This document shows positions 14,626-23,221 of a DNA stretch of 64,000 nt, one piece after another; within the stretch, counting starts at the first letter, position 1; every line of letters starts with the position of its first letter. Under the pieces are notes generated by a model. It ran no database searches and had not been told where the DNA came from. It worked only from the letters and a program-made list of their open reading frames with translations. This DNA comes from Methanosphaerula subterraneus (GTDB taxonomy: Archaea > Halobacteriota > Methanomicrobia > Methanomicrobiales > Methanospirillaceae), in the NCBI RefSeq assembly GCF_052055875.1, contig NZ_CP170508.1, forward strand, positions 1 through 64,000. Reading direction: 5' to 3'. The position numbers and the translations under genes are program-made.

Positions 14626-17379
14626 TCAGCCCGGCCGGGGTGGTTGCCGCTGCGGGGACTGCAGCAGAAGACGGAGGTTGCAGCAGGGATGCAGCAGCAG
14701 TGCAGCAGGTGCTGCAACCCTTTCCGGGTTCATCCGCGGTCGGTTTGTCGTTTCCGATGCGGTTTGTGGGTTTCGATCCGGGGGTTGCAGCAGATCGCGT
14801 ACAACGAGAGAGAGAGAAGGATCGGGAACGGTCGCAGTTTGTGGAGGCTCTCTGTTATCCAGATCTGCTGCAATCCCGATAATCTCTTCATGTACGCTTT
14901 GAGAAATAGAGGTTGATCCGATTTTTACTGCCGGAGCCGGCTCTGCCGGGGTTGCAGCACCTGCTGCAGTACTGCTGCAATACTGCTGCAGTTGCTGCAA
15001 CCCATCTGGTGGATCGTTGTCGGGGGAGGGGTCCGCCTCGTCGATCGGCGCGAGCCAGACCAGGCCGCCACGGATCCACGAAGCGTAGAGCTCGCGGTCG
15101 AACGTGAAGGCCACGACCCGCCGCCGGATCGTTCCCTCTCCGTCGTCGTTCCTGGATGAGATCGTCTGTTCGATCGCCCCGACCGCCGGGCACTTCTCCA
15201 GGAGTCCCGAATACTTTGCACCACGTGAGAAATACCCCACGAAGAGCCGGGATATCTGGTAATTGGATAGTTTGGTCAGTGCCTGCAATTTCATTACCGT
15301 GAACTCTGTCAGACCAGCCCGGTTTATTACGTCGAGCATCTGCGATTCCCGTGCGGTCAATTTGTCGTCCTGGCTGCCGGTCCTGCCGTTCAATGAGGTG
15401 AATATCCCTGCTGCGGTCTTGAAGTCCGCCTCCGTCGCATAGACCCGGACCGCTCCGCCATCGAATGTCCGCCGCTCCCGCTGGTAGAAGTTGAGCAGGG
15501 CCGCGGACCGGATCAGATCGAAGAGGATGATCGGGTTCCGCCGGTTCCGGGCAGATGAAAATCGGATCCGTCGGGAGAACCGCGAGAGGTTCACCTCCGC
15601 CAGGCCGGTGGGCAGGGCTGCGTGTAATTGCTCCCACATTGCCCGGCAGACCGCCACCTCGTGCCGCTCACCAGCCGGTTGATCGCTATCGATCGCCTCC
15701 TTCGCCAGGATGCCGGCCAGGACCGCCCGGTCCTGCTCCTCGGACTCGTCCACCCAGACCATCAACATTCTGTTTAAGACCTGGTCGTCTCCGGAGCCTT
15801 CTTTCTTCGCCACCCACCAGAGGCAGCGTTCAGGAATTGTGCAGACAAGCGGCTTCCGCTCCGTAGTCAGGGTGCGGTGCTCGATCGGGGTCGTGAAACT
15901 GCTGGTCGCCTCCTTCAGGATCTCCTGGAGGCCGTCGCTCAGGTCCTTATCATCGATCATCAGCACGGTCTGCGGCTGCAGGTCGTCCATGTAATAGAGG
16001 CTCTTGTCTGAGAAACTGCCGGCCATCCTGAACCGCTGGGGCACCTGGGCGAGCATCGCCCGGTACCCGTCGCTCTTTCCCTTCCCGCTCTCCCCGGTCG
16101 TCATGATGTGCAGGCCGTGAGAGTTCGAAACCAGGCGAGAAGCGAGTGACAGGGCCAGGCACCGACCGAGCACCTGATCACCGATATGGTCCAGGTTATA
16201 GGTCCTGACCATGTACGCGAGCGGGTCACCGTGCATCAGGATCTGCTCGGCTTCCCGGAGGATCTCCTCTGATGGTGCCGGCTGAGCCGGAGTCACCGGG
16301 CTGGCAGACCTGCTGCTTTTCGAAGATGCCGGCTTGCATGTCCCGGTCCCCTGCCGTGTTCCCTCGTACATCTCCCGCAGTTCAGGCCACCGCTGCGACC
16401 CACCACCACAGGAGGCATGATGGCAGCCGGCATAAACGGCCCCGCTCCCGAACTGGATAGCAAAGGCTCCATCAGTGTGGGTCGAGGAGAAGGGGCAGGA
16501 GTCCAGCCGGTAGAGGTCCCCGCCCTGGTAAGGCCGGGAGTCCAGCACCCCGAGACCATGATCCCGGAGCCAGCCGGCCAGGTCGAGCGGTTCGCCCGGC
16601 CTGCGGCCGGTCCCCCTGCTCGTCGAGGTTGCCGGCGTCACCGGTGCCGGTCCGGCCGGGTCCGCGATCGCCAGGGCGGCGAGTTGCTCGCGGGTCACGA
16701 TCTCGATCGTCTCCGGCACCGAGAGGAGCCGGCTCCGCCGGTGCGGCCGGGTCGCGGTGTTGTCACCCTTCCGGGCCACGGTCCCGTAGACCTTCCAGAT
16801 GCGGGAGGCGTTGAAGACGGCCGTGTCGACGGAGGCGACCGGGTCGGAGAAGAGCGCATCGAGTGCGACAAGGGCGGCCTTGATCAGGGCCGTGACCTGG
16901 TCATCATTCGGGAGGTCCAGCCGATAGAGCAGGTGAGCCCCGTTGCCGGAGTCCCCGGCCACCGGGGCTGGCCATCCCCGCTCGCCCAGGGCGGCGGCAA
17001 TGTCTGCGGCTCGTGTCAGGGTGGCGGCGTGCTCTTCCTCAGACGAGGAGACCCCGGCCGGCCGGGCCGGGTCGATGTCGACGAGCAGCCAGCGCCGGCC
17101 GATGATGTCGCCATCCGATGTGCTGGAATCCTTCTTCGCGAGCGGTCCCTTAATCCGGTTCGCTCGCCTGCTCAGCAGGTCAGGCAGCACCGGGTTAGGG
17201 GTCAGGTAGATGCCATCAGGGCCGGCGGCGTCGAGTGCCTCGATCGCCTTCTCGGCGGCGGTCAGGTCGTCGAAGTAGCCGGAGGAGATGCGATCGCCGG
17301 TCCATGACCGGACCTCGAATACCTGGCCGGGAGCGACAAGCACCGCGAGCCCCTGCCCGATCTCAGAGCCGGCGTCCAT
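14626..17379 (-). CDS. Primase-helicase of a plasmid-like integrated element
   Basis: The protein has 917 residues from the ATG at 17379, with GGAGGGGACG upstream. The open frame starts earlier, but that part only shadows the upstream gene. The N-terminal primase-polymerase domain shows WLLVDIDPARP near 95 (D-x-D), then GDSGNGAHLLYR near 155, and a later VDTAVFNASRIWKVYG. A zinc-like stretch follows (CPFSSTHTDG...GCHHASC). The ATPase part has GESGKGKS (Walker A) and VLMIDDKDLSDG (Walker B). This is the primase-helicase layout of archaeal and viral replicons. The last ~120 residues are low-complexity (Q/A/P-rich) and contain repeats at the DNA level. Confidence 0.75.
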   Translation of the reverse strand: MDAGSEIGQGLAVLVAPGQVFEVRSWTGDRISSGYFDDLTAAEKAIEALDAAGPDGIYLTPNPVLPDLLSRRANRIKGPLAKKDSSTSDGDIIGRRWLLVDIDPARPAGVSSSEEEHAATLTRAADIAAALGERGWPAPVAGDSGNGAHLLYRLDLPNDDQVTALIKAALVALDALFSDPVASVDTAVFNASRIWKVYGTVARKGDNTATRPHRRSRLLSVPETIEIVTREQLAALAIADPAGPAPVTPATSTSRGTGRRPGEPLDLAGWLRDHGLGVLDSRPYQGGDLYRLDSCPFSSTHTDGAFAIQFGSGAVYAGCHHASCGGGSQRWPELREMYEGTRQGTGTCKPASSKSSRSASPVTPAQPAPSEEILREAEQILMHGDPLAYMVRTYNLDHIGDQVLGRCLALSLASRLVSNSHGLHIMTTGESGKGKSDGYRAMLAQVPQRFRMAGSFSDKSLYYMDDLQPQTVLMIDDKDLSDGLQEILKEATSSFTTPIEHRTLTTERKPLVCTIPERCLWWVAKKEGSGDDQVLNRMLMVWVDESEEQDRAVLAGILAKEAIDSDQPAGERHEVAVCRAMWEQLHAALPTGLAEVNLSRFSRRIRFSSARNRRNPIILFDLIRSAALLNFYQRERRTFDGGAVRVYATEADFKTAAGIFTSLNGRTGSQDDKLTARESQMLDVINRAGLTEFTVMKLQALTKLSNYQISRLFVGYFSRGAKYSGLLEKCPAVGAIEQTISSRNDDGEGTIRRRVVAFTFDRELYASWIRGGLVWLAPIDEADPSPDNDPPDGLQQLQQYCSSTAAGAATPAEPAPAVKIGSTSISQSVHEEIIGIAADLDNREPPQTATVPDPSLSLVVRDLLQPPDRNPQTASETTNRPRMNPERVAAPAALLLHPCCNLRLLLQSPQRQPPRPG
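14676..15002. repeat. Iteron-like GGTTGCAGCA repeats in the primase 3' end
   Basis: GGTTGCAGCA occurs at 14676-14685, 14783-14792 and 14950-14959, and its complement TGCTGCAACC at 14710-14719 and 14993-15002. Additional CTGCTGCAA copies lie between. The cluster covers ~330 bp of a region that codes only low-complexity residues, and it could be an origin-type iteron array. Confidence 0.5.
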
Positions 17380-17752
17380 CGTCCCCTCCGATCTCCTGGA
17401 TCCCGCCCGGATAGACCCCGAAGTACCGCCACCCGTCCTGCCGGCACCAGATCCAGAGGTCGGCGCTGACGATCGACGAGATGTACCGCCTGAGCTCGTG
17501 CAGGTCCTCGGCATATACCGCCGCAACCCCGGCGATCGTGCCGGCCGGGTGCTTCCTTCGCCTGAGGCAGACGAACCTGAACCGGTCGCCCTTCATCGCG
17601 ATCAGATTCACCCCCGGGTACCGGCCGTCGGTCCGGATCACCCCGTACCCGAGGCCCCGCAGACGGGCGACCGCCTCATGTTCGATGGCATGCCGCCGGA
17701 GGTAGGCGTAGACCGGCGCTGCTCCCGGGCTTTCCGCTGTTCTTGATGACAT
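17363..17752 (-). CDS. Possible PD-(D/E)XK resolvase-like protein
   Basis: The protein has 129 residues from the ATG at 17752 and overlaps the primase-helicase start by 17 nt. The pattern LRGLGYGVIRTDGRYPGVNL followed by IAMKGDRFRFVCLRRRK recalls archaeal Holliday-junction-resolvase-like nucleases (GY.V.R..GS...D..A...... .Q.K). However, the usual Asp is Asn and the final Lys region is RRRK, so activity is doubtful. The link to a primase-helicase operon supports a role in element replication or recombination. The fold assignment is inference. Confidence 0.45.
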   Translation of the reverse strand: MSSRTAESPGAAPVYAYLRRHAIEHEAVARLRGLGYGVIRTDGRYPGVNLIAMKGDRFRFVCLRRRKHPAGTIAGVAAVYAEDLHELRRYISSIVSADLWIWCRQDGWRYFGVYPGGIQEIGGDDGRRL

Positions 17753-17759
17753 GCCGGCA

Positions 17760-17996
17760 TCACACCCTCGCCGCCGGTGTGAACCGGGAACTGCTCGGAC
17801 CCCGGGCAGCGGCTGCGAGAGCCGGCCGGCGAACAATATATAGACGTCCGGACCGGAGACGGATCGCCATCCCGCCGGCATCAGGGAGGGCTATCCCGTT
17901 CTGCTGGAACTCCGGTTCGCGCCGGACCGCACCATTCAGGCCGGAGGCGTACGGGATTGCACCGCGTACGCTCGATGAAAAGGCTGATTCGCTCAT
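17760..17996 (-). CDS. Small hypothetical protein at the head of the primase operon
   Basis: The gene encodes 78 residues from the ATG at 17996, with GGGGAAAA upstream and a TATA element 40 bp above. It ends 7 bp before the next start. It is basic and Ala-rich, with no known motif. Support comes only from position, spacing and promoter, so it might be merely a leader region. Confidence 0.4.
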   Translation of the reverse strand: MSESAFSSSVRGAIPYASGLNGAVRREPEFQQNGIALPDAGGMAIRLRSGRLYIVRRPALAAAARGPSSSRFTPAARV

Positions 17997-18033
17997 ATTT
18001 TTCCCCAAATTGCGAGTGTTATGTCGCAATTCC

Positions 18034-18045
18034 CCTTTTATACAC
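18034..18045 (-). promoter_or_regulatory. TATA box for the primase-helicase operon
   Basis: The minus strand reads GTGTATAAAAGG, a strong archaeal TATA/BRE-type element about 45 bp before the ATG at 17996. Confidence 0.55.
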
Positions 18046-18566
18046 CCGTTCGTATAAATCTATGGATCGGCGGGTCGACGGTCAATTTCGACCATTTTCA
18101 TTTCCCCAAAAAACTGCCCGACTCAAGGAAAAAAGGCGCAGATCTCGTCCTTGACGACGAGCCCGATCTCCAGAAATTCGACGCCGAAGGCGCGAAACCT
18201 AACAGGTGCATCAAAATCTGGCCGGCACATTTAAAGGTGACGGTGGGGTCGCCCCGGATGGATCCCGGTACATCCGGCCGGCGCCGTCTCTCTGACGGTG
18301 CGGACGGGGAGGTTGAGGTTTACGAGCTGGTCCGGCAGGTGGTTTCGTAACTGGCTAATATCCTCTTTTTTTATCTGCCTTCTACTAAATCGATTGTCTC
18401 ATGGAAAAATGCAGAAACGTAGTATGAAAACTAAAACCTTAAAGTATGATTGGGTATGAATTTGATCGTACATTTGTAACACTCAAAAAACCAGCGAGCA
18501 TGTCCAGAGATATATCCTCAATCCTCAGGCACATGCTCCGGCAACAACACATTCCGGGGAATTACC
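18046..18566. other. Spacer between primase block and P-type ATPase
   Basis: No supported gene. At 18130-18155 the minus strand encodes KDEICAFF and shares 21 of 22 bases with the start of the restriction-type gene at 63777. It may be a remnant of such a gene, or chance. Confidence 0.35.
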
Positions 18567-19574
18567 ATGGAAGATACTCCAAAAGATACCAGGATGTCAT
18601 CATTGATGACGCTGCGTCTCATTACCCAGAACTATAAAGATTTCCTGCTGGCTCCCGGAACAATCATCACGTTCGTCAGCGGGATGTTGCTGGTGATTGC
18701 GATCCTGTACCAGCCTGCCAGTCTTTTTACCGGCAGCGCCCCGGGAGATCGTGTCAACTGGATTTATCTTACAGCTGCACTGGTCGGATCGTCGTACATC
18801 TGGTACAGTGCATACCTTGGAATCCGTGAAGGGGATTTTACTGCAGATATCCCGGTCTCCATCGCAACAATTGCAGCCGTCGCTATCGGGCAATACTCCG
18901 CCGCTGCCGTTGTTGCAGTCCTCCTTCTGCTTGGAGGATTGTTAGAAGAACTCGTGGCTGCACGGGCCGACCGTGCGCTCGATGCGCTGGCCCGGCTATT
19001 GCCGGATCGCGTTACGGTCCGGCGCAATGGGAACGATATCATCCTCCCCCTTGACGAACTGGTGATTGGGGATATTGTCATTGTCCGTTCCGGCGAACGG
19101 ATTGCAATTGACGGCGAGATCCTGTTTGGGAGCGGGTCGGTCAATCAGGCCGCAATCACGGGCGAGAGTCTCCCGGTCGACAAGCAAAAAGGCGATACGG
19201 TCTTTGCCGGCACACTGAACGAGGTCGGAGCGCTTGAAGTCCGGGCGACCCGGGTCGGGACCGAGACGACCCTCGGGCAGATCCGCCGGCTCATCGCCGA
19301 GGCACAGGAGCAGAAGGCACCAATCGAGCGAATACTTGACCGGTATGCGAAGATCTACACCCCGATTGCCCTCATCCTCGGGTTGCTGCTCTGGTGGTGG
19401 AGCGGGGATATCCTGCGGGCGATCACGATGCTGATCATCTTCTGCCCCTGTGTGATGGTCCTTGCGACACCGACCGCACTTGTTGCGTCCATCGGGAACG
19501 CTGCACTGGCAGGAAGCCTCGTGAAGAAAGGCGCAACCGTGGAAGCACTGGCAAACGCGGATATGGTAATTTTT
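18567..19574 (+). pseudogene. Heavy-metal P1B-type ATPase, 5' half (disrupted by IS)
   Basis: Codons 1-336 of a P1B ATPase start at the ATG at 18567. Visible features are paired membrane segments (residues ~30-115), an actuator domain with TGES (AAITGESLPVDK), and the CPC metal-site motif in FCPCVMVLATPTALVASIG. There is no N-terminal metal-binding domain. Coding runs to VIF, the residues just before the phosphorylation motif DKTGT, where the insertion sequence begins. The remaining frame runs 45 nt into the IS and stops. Removing the IS and one TTT restores a 643-residue protein, so the disruption is recent. Confidence 0.9.
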
Positions 19575-19578
19575 GAGC

Positions 19579-20097
19579 TCATCCCAAAAGTCTCCATAGT
19601 ATCAGTATGCAGGCGATGATGACCAGCCCACGAAATGATTCTTCGAGCCGCTCATATCTGGGTGAGATTTTTCTGAATGCCTTGACCCAGCTAAAGAACC
19701 GTTCAACTGCTCCCCGAGAGCGGTAGATCATGGGATCGAATCGATATGATCGTCCCCTTTTGGGTCGCCTACGATTTCTCCGATTGACTGGGATCATCGT
19801 CTTAATTCCCCTTCTGCGATTGGTTGTTCTGATCGCGAGGGTATCATACGCTGCATCTGCGAGAATCTCCTTTGGTCGTGTGATCGACCTTCCAATCGGC
19901 CTTTGAATTCTGAACACCATCAACGTCGGATGATATGTCATCGCATCATGTACGTTCGCTGGAACAATGATGCAGGCGAGCGGTCTACCGTGCCGTTCGA
20001 CGAGAACACTCATTTTGCTGCCTTGAATTCGATGCAGTCCGTCAAAGCCTAGCAATCCCCCTTTTTTCCCGGGATCGTGGTAGTATCGATCGAACAA
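19579..20097 (-). CDS. IS5-family transposase, downstream frame (catalytic part)
   Basis: This frame supplies the bulk of the DDE domain: GGLLGFDGLHRIQGSKMSV, then ADAAYDT with the second catalytic Asp, and YRSRGAVERFFSWVKAFRKI with the Glu-containing C-terminal signature. Independent starting here is unlikely. It overlaps the upstream frame by ~49 nt and is in the -1 register to it. The overlap contains the slippery heptamer A AAA AAG (minus strand, ~20060-20070), so the active transposase is probably made by -1 frameshifting. Confidence 0.8.
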   Translation of the reverse strand: MFDRYYHDPGKKGGLLGFDGLHRIQGSKMSVLVERHGRPLACIIVPANVHDAMTYHPTLMVFRIQRPIGRSITRPKEILADAAYDTLAIRTTNRRRGIKTMIPVNRRNRRRPKRGRSYRFDPMIYRSRGAVERFFSWVKAFRKISPRYERLEESFRGLVIIACILILWRLLG

Positions 20098-20384
20098 CAG
20101 GAGAGATCGAGCTGTGAGAGATCATAGCCTTGGTTTCGGATAAGGGCAAAGATCTGGTCATATCTCCCCTGAGTGCTGAGTAACAGGTGAAACCGGTGTG
20201 TCGTAGATTTGGTGCCATACTGTCGGGGAACGTCAGTCCAGGAGCAACCGGTGGAAAGTACGTAAAGAATGCCATTGATCAATCCACGCTCATCAGAACG
20301 TGGACGACCCGTTGGAGGCTTTTGTGGGGGGAGTAAAGGGCGAATAAGATTCCAGAGATCATCATCAATTTCGATGAAGGCCAT
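20049..20384 (-). CDS. IS5-family transposase, upstream frame
   Basis: The gene encodes 111 residues from the ATG at 20384. It has the IS5-type N-terminus (LWNLIRPLLPPQKPPTGRP, RGLINGILYVLSTGCSWTDV) and ends with CCSIDTTTIPGKKGDC and a stop. SIDTT contains the first catalytic Asp of the DDE triad. After the GKK codons a -1 shift continues into the downstream frame as GKKGGLLGFDG. The two frames together give the usual full-length transposase. Confidence 0.85.
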   Translation of the reverse strand: MAFIEIDDDLWNLIRPLLPPQKPPTGRPRSDERGLINGILYVLSTGCSWTDVPRQYGTKSTTHRFHLLLSTQGRYDQIFALIRNQGYDLSQLDLSCCSIDTTTIPGKKGDC

Positions 20385-20435
20385 ACGGAGACCCTAGGGG
20401 ATAATTGGAGATAATAGTTTTGGGAAGACCTCTTT

Positions 20436-21359
20436 GATAAAACCGGGACGCTTACCCTCGGAGAACCCCGGCTTGTCAGTGCGATCCCGTACGGCAGTAT
20501 GTCTGAGGATACCCTTCTCCGAGATGCAGCATCGGCCGAAAAATTCAGCGAACATCCGATAGGTAAAGCAGTCGCACGGGCCGCAACCCGGCGAAACATG
20601 ACAATTCCCGATCCTGATACCTGTGAAATTTTACCGGGGCTTGGCGTAAAAGCGCGATCCAGCGGGCGCGAGATCCTCCTTGGACGCCTGAAGATGTTCT
20701 CTGATCTGGGGATTTCGCTTCCCAAGGACAGCGAAGAAAAAATCCAGGCCCTCTCCAGTGGAGGACGCACTGTTATTCTCGTGATGATTGATCACCAGGT
20801 GAGCGGTTTTCTCATCTTTGAAGATACAATCCGGGAGAATGCCCAGACAACGATTGCGCTTCTCAACCGGGCCGGCATCAGGACAGTACTTGTAACCGGA
20901 GACAACCTGGATGCCACGGACCTGGTTGCACAAAAGGTCGGGATCACCGAGATCTATGCCGATGTAATGCCCCAGGAGAAAGTCGGGATCGTAAAGCGCT
21001 TCCAGGCGGAGGGTCACCGGGTCGTCTTTGTGGGTGACGGGGTGAATGACGGCCCGGCGCTCGCGACCGCGGACGTTGGCGTAGCGATGGGGCTCGCCGG
21101 AACGGATGTTGCAATTGAAACTGCCGATGTAGCGCTATTGTCCGACGATCTATCCAAGTTACCGCACCTGTTTACCATCTCACGCCAAGCGATTCGGACC
21201 ATCCGGCAGAACCTGTTCTTTGCTGTTGGAGTTCTCGTACTTGCCGTGGGTTTGACCATCCCAGGCATCCTGACGCCGGTTACCGGGGCGCTCCTGCATG
21301 AACTGTCGTCAATACCGGTCATCGCCAACTCCGCACGGTTGATCGGATCGAAGGAATGA
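20436..21359 (+). pseudogene. Heavy-metal P1B-type ATPase, 3' half
   Basis: Reading resumes at 20436 with DKTGTLTLGEP, the phosphorylation loop, in the frame that matches the 5' half after removal of the IS. Further motifs are SEHPIGKAV (HP motif of P1B pumps), GDNLDAT, and GDGVNDGPALATADVGVAMG. The C-terminal membrane pair ends in GATLLHELSS-like sequence (GALLHELSSIPVI). A truncated peptide could start at an internal ATG (20499), but it would lack the phosphorylated Asp. Confidence 0.9.
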
Positions 21360-21598
21360 ATCGTGTGGTGAGTTTTTTTGCGCAATGAATGGGCGCAAAA
21401 AAATGGTGCACGTACCTGTTTTCCAGAAAGACACAATGAATCCCATGACTTCGGCGATGCACTTCCAGCGCCCCGTCCCTGCCCCCTGCGTCGGCGACCA
21501 CGATCGCCAGCTCGCCCGGCGGCACCGGTCGACGTCGCATGCTTCACCAGTTCATCCGGGTCAGTATTATCATGCTGAACGTACCAGAGGCTGGTATC

Positions 21599-22072
21599 AT
21601 GAAGACGCTGATCGTCTACAAGTCCTATCACCGGATGAACACCGAGAAGGTCGCCAGGGCAATGGCAGCGGCAACCGGAGCCGCCCTGGTGAAGGCCGGC
21701 GAGGTCAGGCCTGAGGACCTGGCTGGGTATGATCTGATCGGCTTCGGATCCGGGATCTACGGGGGCAGACACCATAAGGATCTCTTCACCCTCATCGAGA
21801 AGATGCCCCTCATGGAGGGGAAGAAGGTCTTCGTCTTCTCGACCTCGGGTGTTCAGAAGGACGAGTTCCACCGGCCGCTCAGGGAGGCCCTGGCCGGGAA
21901 AGGGTGCCGCGTCGTGAAGGAGTTCTGGTGCCCGGGCGAGGTCAGCATGCTGGGCTTCAACCTGGACCTGAAGGGAGGGTTGGGATGGGTCGCGGGGAAG
22001 AACCGGGGGCGCCCGGACGGGAATGACCTGGAGAAGGCCCGCACCTTCGCACAGGGAATCGTCACCGGATAG
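21599..22072 (+). CDS. Flavodoxin-family protein
   Basis: The protein has 157 residues from the ATG at 21599 (MKTLIVYKSYHRMN); the open frame begins earlier, but the flavodoxin fold starts here. The FMN phosphate loop is YKSYHRMNTEKVA (family T/S-x-T/H-x-N-T). Next come YDLIGFGSGIYGGRHHKD and VFVFSTSGV, the other two flavin-contacting loops. Such proteins carry electrons or reduce quinone-like acceptors in the cytoplasm. It stands alone between the ATPase and a convergent DUF6544 gene. Spacer 21360-21598 contains no supported gene. Confidence 0.85.
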   Translation: MKTLIVYKSYHRMNTEKVARAMAAATGAALVKAGEVRPEDLAGYDLIGFGSGIYGGRHHKDLFTLIEKMPLMEGKKVFVFSTSGVQKDEFHRPLREALAGKGCRVVKEFWCPGEVSMLGFNLDLKGGLGWVAGKNRGRPDGNDLEKARTFAQGIVTG

Positions 22073-22130
22073 GTCCGGGGCCGTCGCCCGTCGACTGCAG
22101 CACAGGAGTGCTGCCAGGAATGCCGGCGGA

Positions 22131-22955
22131 TTACAACCCTTTTGCCCGCAGATAGTCCTGCACGTCGACGTTATACGCCACGTCTTCAACGGTGAAGACG
22201 GCCCAGGGCGTCCCCTCGTCAAACCAGGTGACCTCGCCGGCAGGGGGGAGGAGGTAGCCGTCGACCATGGTCCACGTCCTGGACTCGGTCAGCCACAGGA
22301 CCTTCGCCGTGCTTTCGGGGCCCCTGTAGCGCATCGACTCCATCATGCGCAGCAGACCGGTGTCTGGATCGAAGCGCACGATGAACCGTTCCTCCTCCGC
22401 TTCAAAGGGGACCACCAGCAAGGCGGTCGCGTTGTCCACCGGTTCCCACCGGACACGGGGATCGGTGAGCAGGATGGACGGGAACCAGACAGACTCGGCC
22501 CACATCCCGAGGTTTGCGCCCTGGTTGTTTTTGGGATCATTGTCCAGCACGGCGAAGGGGAGTTCGAAGAGGCTCTTGCCGTCCACGTACCGTTCATTGA
22601 CCTGCAGTACGGGGATGCCGAAGAAGGTGTTCTCGATGTAGTGGCGATAATTCCTGCCGGCCTCGTGGGTGAAGCGGAACCGTCCCTGCATCGGGATGCC
22701 CTTGAGCCGCATGGTGATCTTCCCGGTGATCACTGCCGACTCGATCACCGGGATCTTCTCGCCGTAAAGCTGGCGATAAAAGCGTTCCACCGGGGCCGGC
22801 AGGTCGGCGGGCAGGGGGACGGTCTTCAAGGCGGGAACCGAATCCGTGGCCGGCTGGGGATACGCCGGAAAGGACGCCGGCGGGATCTGGAGGCCCAGCC
22901 AGCCCACGACCACCACGCCGATGACGACACCGATGAGAATCAACAGAATTTTCAT
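22131..22955 (-). CDS. DUF6544-type membrane-anchored protein
   Basis: The protein has 274 residues from the ATG at 22955. An N-terminal hydrophobic helix (LLILIGVVIGVVVVGWLGL) acts as signal anchor. The ~240-residue remainder carries the family phrases LPAPVERFYRQLYGEKIPVIESA, IPMQGRFRFTHEAGRNYRHYIE and VTWFDEGTPWAVFTVEDV. DUF6544 proteins are found in bacteria and archaea without known function. It faces the flavodoxin gene with 58 bp between stops. Confidence 0.75.
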   Translation of the reverse strand: MKILLILIGVVIGVVVVGWLGLQIPPASFPAYPQPATDSVPALKTVPLPADLPAPVERFYRQLYGEKIPVIESAVITGKITMRLKGIPMQGRFRFTHEAGRNYRHYIENTFFGIPVLQVNERYVDGKSLFELPFAVLDNDPKNNQGANLGMWAESVWFPSILLTDPRVRWEPVDNATALLVVPFEAEEERFIVRFDPDTGLLRMMESMRYRGPESTAKVLWLTESRTWTMVDGYLLPPAGEVTWFDEGTPWAVFTVEDVAYNVDVQDYLRAKGL

Positions 22956-23221
22956 ATCACCACGGTGCCAGGTGTGGACGTATCCGGCATATTCTCCTTC
23001 GAACGAATCCTTTGATTCTGTATGTACAAAACAATTGTGGTCGACCGGACGGCCGGCTCCGGTTCCCCTCGCGGGTTCGGGGTACCGGTCAGGGGGATGT
23101 CTGCCTCTCCCAGGGACGATAGTACACCGCCAGCCAGGAGCGTCTGATTCAGGCGGATCGGGAAAGGCAAGATTTATCGTGAGACTAGACCATGCAAGGG
23201 TAATGATGGTGGTGGTTCTGA

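Larger units (their letters stand above)
19572..20435. mobile_element. Complete IS5-family insertion sequence, 858 bp, with TTT target duplication
   Basis: The element proper is 19575-20432, flanked by TTT at 19572-19574 and 20433-20435. Imperfect terminal inverted repeats begin GAGCTCATCCCAAAAGT on the left and GAGGTCTTCCCAAAACT on the right. Both transposase frames are on the minus strand. Size, termini, 3-bp duplication and two-frame organisation fit small IS5-family elements (IS1031/IS427-like). Confidence 0.9.

Noticed and set aside
14640..15005. Trinucleotide-rich stretch as a CRISPR array
   Set aside because: Repeats are 10 bp, irregularly spaced and partly inverted, with no uniform spacers; no cas gene is present.
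21014..22222. 402-codon minus-strand ORF
   Set aside because: It runs antisense through the ATPase 3' half and the flavodoxin gene, both clearly recognisable on the plus strand.
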